From DASXUL01 sp036504855 (GTDB lineage Bacteria > Armatimonadota > DTGP01 > JAKQQT01), in the NCBI GenBank assembly GCA_036504855.1, contig DASXUL010000035.1, positions 1 to 64,000 on the forward strand: a DNA stretch of 64,000 nucleotides, in the 5' to 3' direction. The position numbers and the translations under genes were made by a program. Of the stretch, positions 1-8,297 are shown piece after piece. The notes beneath the pieces are model-generated. The model searched no databases, had not been told where the DNA came from, and was given only the letters and a program-made list of their open reading frames with translations. How positions within the stretch are numbered: position 1 is the first letter of the stretch; every line of letters begins with the position of its first letter.

Positions 1-83
1 CAATCGTGATCCGAGTCGTTGCCGGCCTCGTGAACCGGCGCACCCAGACGACGCCCCTGCGCGTCTGCCAGGCAGCCATCTAG
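1..83 (+). CDS. C-terminal tail of an unidentified gene cut by the window edge
   Basis: A frame enters at the left edge and stays open for 26 codons to a TAG at 81-83. The tail has a hydrophobic stretch (IVIRVVAGLV) followed by a basic segment (NRRTQTT). It lies on the same strand as the biotin ligase gene that follows after about 150 bases. It is too short to assign a family, and its coding status is only plausible. Confidence 0.3.
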   Translation, partial: IVIRVVAGLVNRRTQTTPLRVCQAAI

Positions 84-230
84 ACGCTGCCACGAACACT
101 CCCCCTCGTCCTGCGCCATTTGCACAATTCATCTAATGACAACCCCACCCGCGGGCGATGCCGCCGTCCTACCGCGATGGACTATGAGCCGCCCGTTCTG
201 ACCGCCATTCTGCGACCATGGAGAACGCCT

Positions 231-971
231 ATGTCTGATGAAACCGGCGAGTGTTGGCCTTCCGTCGACCTCCGCCATTTCGACTCGCTGCCGTCCACCA
301 ACGATGAGGCGGTCCGCCTGGCGCGCGCGGGCGCGCCGGAGGGGACGGCCGTGTGGGCGAACGAACAGGCGTCTGGCCGGGGGCGGCGGGGCAGGCGGTG
401 GGTTTCCCCGCCCGGCAACCTCTATCTCTCCGTCGTCGCGCGCCCGGCGCTTCCGCTGACCCTGGCCGGCCGCATCGCCGTATCGTGCGGGCTCGGCATT
501 GCGCGTTCGCTGGGCCTTCGCTCCAAATGGCCGAACGACCTTTACCTCGCCGGGCGCAAGGTGGGCGGCATCCTGGTGGAGGCGCGAGCGGGCGCCGGCG
601 GAATGCTGGACTACGCCGTGGTCGGCGTTGGCATCAACGTTTTGTCGCGCCCCGACGATGCCCCCGGCGCGCAACCGGCCGCCTCGCTTCTGGAGCACGG
701 CATGGAGCGGCCGCTGGAGGGGTTGGCGCGAGACGTGGCGCGCGCCATCCTCATCGCCTGCCGCGCGGCGCCGGCTCCCGAATGGCGCGAAGGCTGGGAA
801 TCCGTGGACCTGGCGGCCGGGCCCATCCGCGTGCTGCAGGATGGCGGCGATTGGGAGGGGGCCGGCGAATCGCTAGACGAGGACGGCGCTCTGCTGGCGC
901 GCGTGGGCGGCTCCCTGCGGCGCGTTACGGACGGAGACGTGAGCGTTCGGCCATTGCGCCCCGGCGGCTGA
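231..971 (+). CDS. birA: Biotin--[acetyl-CoA-carboxylase] ligase (BirA catalytic domain, no repressor domain)
   Basis: Activates biotin to biotinyl-5'-AMP and transfers it to a lysine of biotin carboxyl carrier proteins in the cytoplasm. The 246-residue protein starts directly with the catalytic domain. The STNDEA segment is near residue 22, the nucleotide/biotin loop SGRGRRGRRW at 48-57, KWPND at 99-103 and KVGGIL at 110-115, all typical of the family. A short C-terminal domain follows. There is no N-terminal helix-turn-helix, so it is a group I (non-regulatory) ligase. The ATG at 231 is preferred over the longer frame from 120, because GGAGA lies six bases upstream and the conserved region begins shortly after it. 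The next gene is on the opposite strand and converges. Confidence 0.93.
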   Translation: MSDETGECWPSVDLRHFDSLPSTNDEAVRLARAGAPEGTAVWANEQASGRGRRGRRWVSPPGNLYLSVVARPALPLTLAGRIAVSCGLGIARSLGLRSKWPNDLYLAGRKVGGILVEARAGAGGMLDYAVVGVGINVLSRPDDAPGAQPAASLLEHGMERPLEGLARDVARAILIACRAAPAPEWREGWESVDLAAGPIRVLQDGGDWEGAGESLDEDGALLARVGGSLRRVTDGDVSVRPLRPGG

Positions 972-978
972 TCCCCGC

Positions 979-1380
979 TCATTTGTAGTGCAGCCCCAAG
1001 GTGGCGGTGACGGTGGTGCCGCCCAGAACGCTCATGTCCACGCGGTCGGCGAGAGTGTTGATGAGGAACATGCCGCGTCCGCCCTCGCGCATCTCGCGAG
1101 GGTCCTTCTCGCGCTCATTGAGGTCGATTCCCTTACCGTGGTCGCGCACGGTGACGCGCACGGTTTCCGGGCAGACGTCGAGTTCCACGCGGTAGGTCTC
1201 GCTCGGGTTGTTGTACGCGTGACGGACGGCGTTGGCGCATACCTCTCCCATGATCACCTCGACGTCGTTCACGTCTTGGGGCGATACGCCCATCCCTGAT
1301 AGAACGGTCTCGGCCAGGTGACGGCAGAGCCGCACGTAAGAGGCCTCGGCGGGCAGATCCAGTTGCATCCGGACGAACAT
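979..1380 (-). CDS. RsbW-like anti-sigma factor / serine kinase (HATPase_c_2)
   Basis: A 133-residue GHKL-type ATPase domain like SpoIIAB/RsbW, which binds sigma factors or phosphorylates anti-anti-sigma partners. The N box EVIMGEVCANAVRHAY lies at about residues 41-56, the G1 box DHGKGID at 80-86 and the G2 box GGRGMFLI at 100-107. The start at 1380 (MFVRMQLDLP) is chosen because AGGAGG precedes it and the paralogue at 48944-49351 starts at the matching position (MLIRLTWDLP). No sigma factor or STAS partner lies next to it, so its target is unknown. It converges with birA, with only seven bases between the stops, and is divergent from groES. Confidence 0.85.
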   Translation of the reverse strand: MFVRMQLDLPAEASYVRLCRHLAETVLSGMGVSPQDVNDVEVIMGEVCANAVRHAYNNPSETYRVELDVCPETVRVTVRDHGKGIDLNEREKDPREMREGGRGMFLINTLADRVDMSVLGGTTVTATLGLHYK

Positions 1381-1487
1381 GCGGCCCTCCTCTTGGCGTG
1401 CGGGTTCGGTTTGAGCGTGGATTTGGATTCCATGGTAACGTATACCCACGACCGGGCAGTGCGCACGCGCCGAAGTGCGGATTTCCG

Positions 1488-1517
1488 TTGGCCGGAGGCG
1501 GCGGAAGATGATATAGT
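1488..1517 (+). promoter_or_regulatory. Candidate sigma-70 type promoter of groESL
   Basis: TTGGCC at 1488-1493 and TATAGT at 1512-1517 are separated by 18 bases. The pair lies directly upstream of the CIRCE operator and about 70 bases before the groES start, a normal arrangement for HrcA-controlled operons. The -35 match is partial. Confidence 0.5.
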
Positions 1518-1527
1518 GTCATGGGAA

Positions 1528-1554
1528 TTAGCACTCGGCGAATTGGAGTGCTAA
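1528..1554 (+). promoter_or_regulatory. CIRCE operator (HrcA binding site)
   Basis: TTAGCACTC at 1528-1536, a nine-base spacer, and GAGTGCTAA at 1546-1554 match the canonical CIRCE inverted repeat perfectly. It lies 32 bases before the groES start and just downstream of the candidate -10 box. By established knowledge it is bound by HrcA, so groES and groEL are probably heat-inducible by derepression. hrcA itself is not in the window. Confidence 0.97.
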
Positions 1555-1586
1555 CGAGACTTTCGATCAACCTCAGGAGGAACCCT

Positions 1587-1868
1587 ATGTTGAAACCATT
1601 GGGCGACCGCATTATCGTGAAGAACACCGGCGCCGATGACACCACCAAGGGCGGCATCTACCTGCCGGACACGGCCAAGGAAAAGCCGACCAGCGGAGAA
1701 GTGATCGCCGTGGGCCCCGGCCGCGTGCTGGACACCGGCAAGACCGCCGAGATGGAAGTGAAGCCTGGAGACAAGGTGCTTTACGGCAAGTACGGCGGCA
1801 CCGAGGTGAAGGTGGACGGCGAAGACTATGTGATCCTTCGCCAGGACGACGTGCTGGCGATTCTTTAG
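1587..1868 (+). CDS. groES: Co-chaperonin GroES
   Basis: The 93-residue lid of the GroEL chaperonin, acting in cytoplasmic protein folding. It has the family N-terminus MLKPLGDRIIVK, the mobile-loop region KGGIYLPDTAKEKP at about residues 22-35, a GKYGG motif near 70 and the C-terminal DYVILRQDDVLAIL. The start at 1587 has an ideal AGGAGG at 1575-1580; the longer frame from 1521 would run through the CIRCE operator. Transcription is probably HrcA-controlled. The stop TAG (1866-1868) is followed almost at once by a heptamer-repeat palindrome that separates it from groEL. Confidence 0.98.
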   Translation: MLKPLGDRIIVKNTGADDTTKGGIYLPDTAKEKPTSGEVIAVGPGRVLDTGKTAEMEVKPGDKVLYGKYGGTEVKVDGEDYVILRQDDVLAIL

Positions 1869-1870
1869 GG

Positions 1871-1976
1871 GATAAGCATCCAGCATCCGGCATTCAGCAT
1901 TCAGGGCTCCGATAGTGGGCTATGCCCTTCGCGCGGAACTTGAATGCTGCATGCTGAATCCTGAATGCCGGCCCAT
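1871..1976. repeat. Heptamer-repeat palindrome between groES and groEL
   Basis: The left arm holds four tandem 7-nt units of the form AGCATCC / GGCATTC / AGCATTC (1875-1902), followed by a GC-rich centre. The right arm (about 1941-1971) is the inverse, reading on the other strand as GGCATTC, AGGATTC, AGCATGC, AGCATTC. The architecture is the same as the elements at 49350-49483 and 50358-50484. It begins three bases after the groES stop and ends a dozen bases before the groEL start, so it fills the operon spacer. A role in attenuation or mRNA processing is possible but not shown. Confidence 0.8.
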
Positions 1977-1987
1977 TAGGAGTGAAT

Positions 1988-3655
<1,668 letters not shown>

Positions 3656-3668
3656 GAAGCCGCGCCGG

Positions 3669-3716
3669 TAGCTGTCAGCTATCAGCCCCGAACCGGAACC
3701 TCCGGTTCGGGGCTGA
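3669..3716 (+). terminator. Strong hairpin after groEL, with heptamer units on the left arm
   Basis: A perfect 16-bp stem (3682-3697 with 3701-3716, loop ACC) follows the groEL stop by 26 bases. It starts from AGCTGTC-AGCTATC-AGCCCCG, so the left side carries the same 7-nt phasing as the other heptamer elements. It lacks a clear T tract (ATGCCGTTTTGGG follows). Most likely it is the operon terminator. Confidence 0.75.
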
Positions 3717-3951
3717 ATGCCGTTTTGGGAGCCGTTCCAGCCTCGTCCGCCATCCCGCGCCAGGTTTGCGCCTGCGCGCTTCCTCTGCTCGCTTCCGCAT
3801 ACCTATCATTACCGGTGTCCAGAGGCGCCTTCCGCGCCGAACCCATGCGCGAATCCGACACGGTCTGAGCCAAGCAGCCCGGCTTCGCGGGTTCACCGCC
3901 TGACCGGCGCCGCGGCGTTCCGCCGCCGCAACACCATGAGGAGCTTCAACG

Positions 3952-4728
3952 ATGGGGATCCGTGAGCGTATCTTGCTGTCCATCTCGAGAGCGCCGGAAG
4001 GCGACGGTCTTCGTCAGGCGGATTCCGCGATATCCATCGACCACGCCCTTGATGACCTGAAATGGGCCTTCCCGAACTTGGGCGCCCTGGTTTCCGGCAA
4101 GCGCGTTGTTGACTTCGGATGCGGCGTTGGCCTTCAGAGCATTGCCCTCGTCCGGGAGTTTGGTTGCTCGGTTGTGGGAGTCGATTCTAACGGCGCCACG
4201 CTGGAGAAGGCGAAAGGCAACGCAAAGGTCCACAACGTCTCTTCCGACGACCTGTCCTTCGTGCCCAGCCTGTCGCCGGATCTGCTGGGCAGCATTGACG
4301 TTGTCATCTCCCAGAACAGCTTCGAGCATTTCGCGGATCCCGCGAGCGTGCTGGAGGAAATGGGCCGCCTCCTGAACGATTTGGGAATCGTCCTCATTTC
4401 GTTCGGCCCGCCGTGGCTGGCGCCGTACGGCAGCCACATGCGCTTCTTCTGTAAAGTGCCCTGGATCAATGTCCTCTTCCCGGAAGAGGTCGTCATGAAG
4501 GTCAGGAACCGGTACCGGAATGATGGGGCCGTGCGGTATGAAGACGTGGAGTCCGGGCTCAACAAGATGACCGTCGCCAAGTTCGAAGCCCTCGTCTCTT
4601 CATGCAACCTGAAGATCACCCACAGAGACTACGAGTGCGTGAAGGGCATCAATGCGCTCGCCAAGGCGCCGCTTCTGCGCGAGTTTTTCATCAGCAATGT
4701 CGCCGCGGTGCTGTCCAAGTCCGGATAG
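3952..4728 (+). CDS. Class I SAM-dependent methyltransferase
   Basis: A 258-residue protein with a Rossmann-type methyltransferase core of the Methyltransf_11/25 kind. Motif I is VVDFGCGVG near residues 52-60, followed by the acidic end of strand 2 (VVGVDSNG). The motif-IV region VISQNSFEHF is near 118-127, and a post-core segment LISFGPPW follows. The substrate cannot be told from the sequence; the C-terminal third (HMRFFCKVPWINVLFPEE) resembles methyltransferases found in glycan or lipid clusters. The start at 3952 has GAGGAG eight bases upstream. It is monocistronic between the groEL terminator and a small membrane protein. Confidence 0.85.
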   Translation: MGIRERILLSISRAPEGDGLRQADSAISIDHALDDLKWAFPNLGALVSGKRVVDFGCGVGLQSIALVREFGCSVVGVDSNGATLEKAKGNAKVHNVSSDDLSFVPSLSPDLLGSIDVVISQNSFEHFADPASVLEEMGRLLNDLGIVLISFGPPWLAPYGSHMRFFCKVPWINVLFPEEVVMKVRNRYRNDGAVRYEDVESGLNKMTVAKFEALVSSCNLKITHRDYECVKGINALAKAPLLREFFISNVAAVLSKSG

Positions 4729-4860
4729 CGCGGCGCCTTGGCGGCCGGCCACGAACTCATGCCCGGTCGCCAAATTGAGCCGAAAGGACTACGGGGCGGC
4801 GCTCATCGGAAGAGCATGATGCATCCGGGGCCGCAATCGGGGCGGCCCGGGAGGCAATGG

Positions 4861-5232
4861 ATGAAAAGCCTGATATGGGCGCCCAGAGCGCTCAGCGCGG
4901 GATTGATCGCCGTGGTGGCGGCCTTCGCTATCGGAGAGGGCGCTCCGCATGGCCTGACCGGCGACGAGACGCGCCAGATGGCGGCGATGGCCGCAATGGC
5001 GGGCGGCCTTGTGGTTGCATGGTTCCGCCCGGCCATCGGTGGGGCGTTGGCTCTGGCCGGCAGCGTGGCCTTCTACGGCCTCAACTTCGCGGCCAGCGGG
5101 CGCCTGCCCGGCGGACCGGTTTTCCCGCTGTTCCCGCTGGCCGGGTTCCTCTTCCTGCTGGCCGGGCGGAGCGAGCGGGAAGGGGGATCGGATTCCGGTT
5201 ACCGGAGTCCGGATTCCGCCGACACTCGATAG
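4861..5232 (+). CDS. Small membrane protein, unknown function
   Basis: A 123-residue protein with about four hydrophobic segments (roughly residues 10-28, 40-58, 60-80 and 85-103) separated by short loops, the last ending PLAGFLFLLAG. I do not recognise the family; it resembles small DUF-type membrane proteins. The start at 4861 is preferred because GGGAGG precedes it and the first hydrophobic segment follows at once; the longer frame from 4738 adds a non-hydrophobic basic stretch. The last ~18 codons and the TAG at 5230-5232 lie inside an inverted repeat (5182-5303), so the hydrophilic tail (GSDSGYRSPDSADTR) is supplied by the repeat. Confidence 0.65.
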   Translation: MKSLIWAPRALSAGLIAVVAAFAIGEGAPHGLTGDETRQMAAMAAMAGGLVVAWFRPAIGGALALAGSVAFYGLNFAASGRLPGGPVFPLFPLAGFLFLLAGRSEREGGSDSGYRSPDSADTR

Positions 5233-5303
5233 GTCTTCTGTCGGCGAAACCTATCGCCGCATGGGTCGGGATCCGGACTCCGGAATCCGGACCCCGATCC
5301 CTC
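5182..5303. repeat. Heptamer-type inverted repeat overlapping the 3' end of the membrane-protein gene
   Basis: The arms at about 5182-5234 and 5249-5303 are imperfect reverse complements, both containing GATCGG..CCGG..CCGGAGTCCGGAT and ending in CGATAGGT. The right arm reads in 7-nt steps: ATCCGGA, CTCCGGA, ATCCGGA, CCCCGAT. The loop is about 14 bases. The element supplies the end of the upstream coding sequence and stops four bases before the stop codon of the convergent VOC gene. Confidence 0.75.
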
Positions 5304-5306
5304 TTC

Positions 5307-5720
5307 TCACAACCGATCGTTCTGGAAGAACTCGATGATCTCGCCGTCCAGTCCGCGGACGAAGGCGATGCGGATGGGGAGCGGCGGTTCGCCGGGAACG
5401 AGGACGTCCTGCGGAGCGCTGTGATCCTGGGCGCCGGCGGCAAGGGCTCGCTGGTAGGCGGCGTTACAATCTCCGGTGCGCAGCGCGTAGTGAAGGATCG
5501 CCCCTTCCGCCCGGACGGGGTCCAGCGCTCCGCCGGCGAAGAACTCCACGCACACTCCGTCGCCGGCGTCCAGCATCACGGCGCGCCCGTCGCCTTCGCC
5601 CCAGGCGTAGGCCACGGAGAAGCCGAGGCCCTCGCGGTAGAAGCGGATGGTGGCGTCCAGATCGGCCGCGCGCATGGCGATATGGTGAAATCCGGGCCCG
5701 TGGGGGCTTGGGTGAGACAT
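5307..5720 (-). CDS. VOC-superfamily (glyoxalase/bleomycin-resistance-like) protein
   Basis: A 137-residue protein with two betaalphabetabetabeta modules. It starts FHHIAMRAADLDATIRFYRE (residues ~10-29), which holds the first metal-ligand His (H12), and ends DGEIIEFFQN with the last acidic ligand typical of glyoxalase I-like enzymes (E near the end). The substrate is unknown; the spacing resembles lactoylglutathione lyase, but that is only a family likeness. The start at 5720 is chosen because GGAGG lies about eight bases upstream; the longer frame begins at 5762. It converges on the small membrane protein across an inverted repeat and is followed upstream by a heptamer palindrome. Confidence 0.82.
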   Translation of the reverse strand: MSHPSPHGPGFHHIAMRAADLDATIRFYREGLGFSVAYAWGEGDGRAVMLDAGDGVCVEFFAGGALDPVRAEGAILHYALRTGDCNAAYQRALAAGAQDHSAPQDVLVPGEPPLPIRIAFVRGLDGEIIEFFQNDRL

Positions 5721-5782
5721 GATGGGAACCTCCATGGAGTGGCCTGGTTGGCCTACGGACATGGTAGCGTGGATCAGGGGTT

Positions 5783-5927
5783 AGTCATCAGTGGTCAGTC
5801 ATCAGTGGTCAGTCATCAGTCGTCAGTCGTCAGTCATCAGCCCGAAGGTAGGCCCGGGAGGCCGCTCTCCTCATGGCCGGCGCTCCGGGCTGCCGACTGA
5901 CGACTGACCACTGATGACTGATGGCTA
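5783..5927. repeat. Heptamer-repeat palindrome (AGTCATC/AGTGGTC/AGTCGTC type)
   Basis: Eight uninterrupted 7-nt units lie at 5783-5838: AGTCATC, AGTGGTC, AGTCATC, AGTGGTC, AGTCATC, AGTCGTC, AGTCGTC, AGTCATC. They are followed by AGCCCGAAGG, a GC-rich centre, and a right arm (5885-5927) that is the inverse with about five units. The right arm ends with CTA, which is the reverse complement of the TAG stop of the RsbRD-like gene at 5925. The element occupies most of the space between the start of the VOC gene and the end of that gene. Confidence 0.9.
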
Positions 5928-6974
5928 GTGATGCCCGCCTGGCTCGCGAGCCAGCGAGATCTGCAGGATGGTGCCCCGATGATCGGTGGCCAGGCAGATG
6001 CGGTCCGCTAGTTCCAACATCAGCGTGAAGCCCATGCCCAGAGACGACTCGGTGGAGAATCCGGCCTGCAGCGATGACGGTATGCGGCAGAGTTCGATGC
6101 CGGGGCCGGTGTCCGCGAGGCGGAAGGTAATCGCATCCGTATGGGTCCACACCTGGAATGTGGCCGCGCCGGCGTGCCGCAGCGCATTGGAACCGCATTC
6201 GCCGATGCAGAGCTGCAACGCGTAGTTCTGGTGTTCGCTCCAGCCCAGGTCGTCCGCTAGCTGGGCGGCGTCCCTCCGCGCCTCTCGGATCTCGCGTGCG
6301 GTGGCGATGTTCACCAGTTGCACATCGGTCCTCTCGGGCACATCCGTGTCGTCACACAGGATCAGTTTGCCATGCGTGGCAACCCGGGCCATCTCCCGGC
6401 AGAACACGACTTTGTCGTGCTCCGCGCGAAGCGCGTCCTCCTGCGCCGCGTGGAGTTCGGCGGAGGTCATCTCCTGGTAGGCCTCGGCGATGCGCACGGC
6501 GCCGATTTCCTCACCCAGTATCACGGCCCCCACGGCTTCGATCAGCATGTCGTGCTCGGAACTGAACTCCTCGAAGGCCTTGATCAGAACAGCCTGCCGC
6601 ACCGCGCCCACTGAGGCCTCCATGTCAACAAGAGCGAATCCCTGGGCGAACCGTCGCCGGGCCACCGCGGCAAGCACGCTGCCCATGGCGCTGACGCTGC
6701 CGGTTCGGAGGTAATCGACGTAGCCGTCGAAGAGGGCATGCACGGCGGCATCCAGATCGCCGCTCTCCAGCGTGTGGTACAGCGGCGCGCCGGTGGCGAG
6801 CAGGCTGCTCGCCCAGGCCCTGCGGATGGCCGCGTCGTCGCGGGAAAGGGCTTCCGCGAGCCGCAGGCGAACACCCTCCCGGACGGCGGGTCCGGGCACG
6901 AGGCGCGATTCGGGCGCTGTGTTGGGCTCGATGTCCGCTTCCCCTTCAGTCGCTATCGTGCGCGTGCTATACAT
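5925..6974 (-). CDS. RsbRD-like sensor domain fused to an RsbW-type HATPase
   Basis: A 349-residue cytoplasmic protein. Residues ~35-140 look like an RsbRD N-terminal (globin-like) sensor helix bundle, with W near the start and the RRFAQGFALVDMEASVGAVRQAVL region. Residues ~215-349 form a GHKL ATPase with N box LCIGECGSNALRHA, G1 DTGPGIE and G2 SLGMGFTLMLELAD. This would couple sensing directly to anti-sigma or kinase output. No STAS-domain partner is nearby. The start is uncertain: 6974 (MYSTRTIA) is taken because the longer frame to 7034 overlaps the start of the divergent glycosyltransferase; neither has a clear ribosome binding site. Its stop codon is the outer end of a heptamer element. 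Confidence 0.75.
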   Translation of the reverse strand: MYSTRTIATEGEADIEPNTAPESRLVPGPAVREGVRLRLAEALSRDDAAIRRAWASSLLATGAPLYHTLESGDLDAAVHALFDGYVDYLRTGSVSAMGSVLAAVARRRFAQGFALVDMEASVGAVRQAVLIKAFEEFSSEHDMLIEAVGAVILGEEIGAVRIAEAYQEMTSAELHAAQEDALRAEHDKVVFCREMARVATHGKLILCDDTDVPERTDVQLVNIATAREIREARRDAAQLADDLGWSEHQNYALQLCIGECGSNALRHAGAATFQVWTHTDAITFRLADTGPGIELCRIPSSLQAGFSTESSLGMGFTLMLELADRICLATDHRGTILQISLAREPGGHH

Positions 6975-7022
6975 ACGTGTACCGGGCGCGATAGGCGTCC
7001 TTTTCTCAATGTACCGTTCCCC

Positions 7023-8297
7023 ATGAAATCGCAAACCGTATGGAAGGTGGCCGCGGTTGGAGCGGCGGCGTTCTGGCTAACGCAGGGGGTTCGCTGGCTG
7101 CGCGGAATGCAGGGCCTGCCGGCGATCCATCATGACGCTCCCGGCGCGCCGGATACACATGGGAATTACGCTCGGCTCGCTGTCATCGTTCCCGCCTGCA
7201 ATGAGGCCGATGCTGTTGAGGAGGGCATCACCTCCATCCTGGGCCAGGCGTCGGACGCGATGCTCGTGGTGGCGGTGGATGACCGAAGCGCGGATGGCAC
7301 AGGCGCCGCGCTCGACCGCCTCGCCGCATCAGACCCTCGCCTCAGCGTGGTCCACGTTCACAATCTGCCCGCCGGCTGGCTGGGGAAGAACCACGCTCTG
7401 CATCAGGGCGCGCGCCGGGCCGCCGCCCTCCTGGGATCGGACAGACGCAATGCCTACTTGCTGTTTACGGACGCGGACGTCGTCTATCAACCCGGGACCC
7501 TCTCCGCCGCATTACGGCATACCGTCGACAACGATCTGGACCACCTGACCCTCGTTCCCCATATGGATGTGAGGACCTTTGGCGAAAACGTGTTCATCGC
7601 CGCCTTCATGTTCGTGTTCGCCATCGCGTATCGCATGTGGGAGGTGAACGATCCGCGGTCAGACGCATACATCGGGGCGGGGGCGTTCAACATGGTGCGG
7701 GCCGAGGCGTATGACCGTATCGGCGGCCACGAGCGGCTTCGCATGGATGTGGCGGACGACCTGCGGCTGGGCGCCCTGCTGCGCCGTTCCGGAGCGCGGC
7801 AACAGGTGGCCATGGGCACGCGCGCCCTGACGGTGCGTTGGCAGCATTCGTTGAACGGCCTCGTGCGGGGCCTGGAGAAGAACGCCTTCGCCGGGGTGCA
7901 CTACAGCGTTCCACGGCTCATCTGGGGCACGGCGGGACTCGCCTTGCTCTGCCTGCCATATGCGGGCATCATCCTGGCCCGCGGGTGGCCGCGTTTGGCG
8001 TTCGCCGCCGCGCTGGCGGTGTATGCCGGGCTGTTTCGGGAGTCGGAGCGCCAGAACGGCCCGGACTGGCGGTATTTCACAACGCTGCCCGCAGGCGTCA
8101 CACTGTTTGTATGGGCGATGTGGCGCTCGGCCGTTTTGTGCCTGCTGCGCGGCGGCATCGTCTGGCGCGGCACGTTCTACCCGCTGGAGGATCTGCGCGA
8201 GTGGGAACGCCAGTTGGGAGGACGCATGCGCGAAGTGGAGCCTTCAGCCCTATCGGCGACGCCGATAACAGATTTCGAAGCCATGGAGCAGCAATGA
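7023..8297 (+). CDS. Membrane-bound GT2 glycosyltransferase (HpnB-like)
   Basis: A 424-residue inverting GT-A glycosyltransferase with a hydrophobic N-terminus (WKVAAVGAAAFWLTQGV) and C-terminal membrane segments (~290-370). Motifs are IVPACNEAD near residue 55, DDRS near 85, NLPAGWLGKNHAL near 120 and LFTDADV near 150, with a variant acceptor motif VADDLRLG and RWQHSLNGL near 275. The NLPAGWLGK sequence and topology resemble hopene-associated HpnB and carotenoid-type GT2 proteins, so a lipid acceptor is likely, but no hopanoid genes are nearby. The start at 7023 avoids a long non-conserved extension to 6738. Its stop overlaps the pncB start (ATGA), indicating translational coupling. Confidence 0.85.
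   Translation: MKSQTVWKVAAVGAAAFWLTQGVRWLRGMQGLPAIHHDAPGAPDTHGNYARLAVIVPACNEADAVEEGITSILGQASDAMLVVAVDDRSADGTGAALDRLAASDPRLSVVHVHNLPAGWLGKNHALHQGARRAAALLGSDRRNAYLLFTDADVVYQPGTLSAALRHTVDNDLDHLTLVPHMDVRTFGENVFIAAFMFVFAIAYRMWEVNDPRSDAYIGAGAFNMVRAEAYDRIGGHERLRMDVADDLRLGALLRRSGARQQVAMGTRALTVRWQHSLNGLVRGLEKNAFAGVHYSVPRLIWGTAGLALLCLPYAGIILARGWPRLAFAAALAVYAGLFRESERQNGPDWRYFTTLPAGVTLFVWAMWRSAVLCLLRGGIVWRGTFYPLEDLREWERQLGGRMREVEPSALSATPITDFEAMEQQ

Noticed and set aside
3717..3951. Small gene between the groEL terminator and the methyltransferase
   Set aside because: The 82-codon frame overlaps the methyltransferase start, is Arg/Pro-rich, and has no ribosome binding site or family.
5783..5838. CRISPR array
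   Set aside because: The units are 7 nt and directly tandem without spacers; no cas genes are present.
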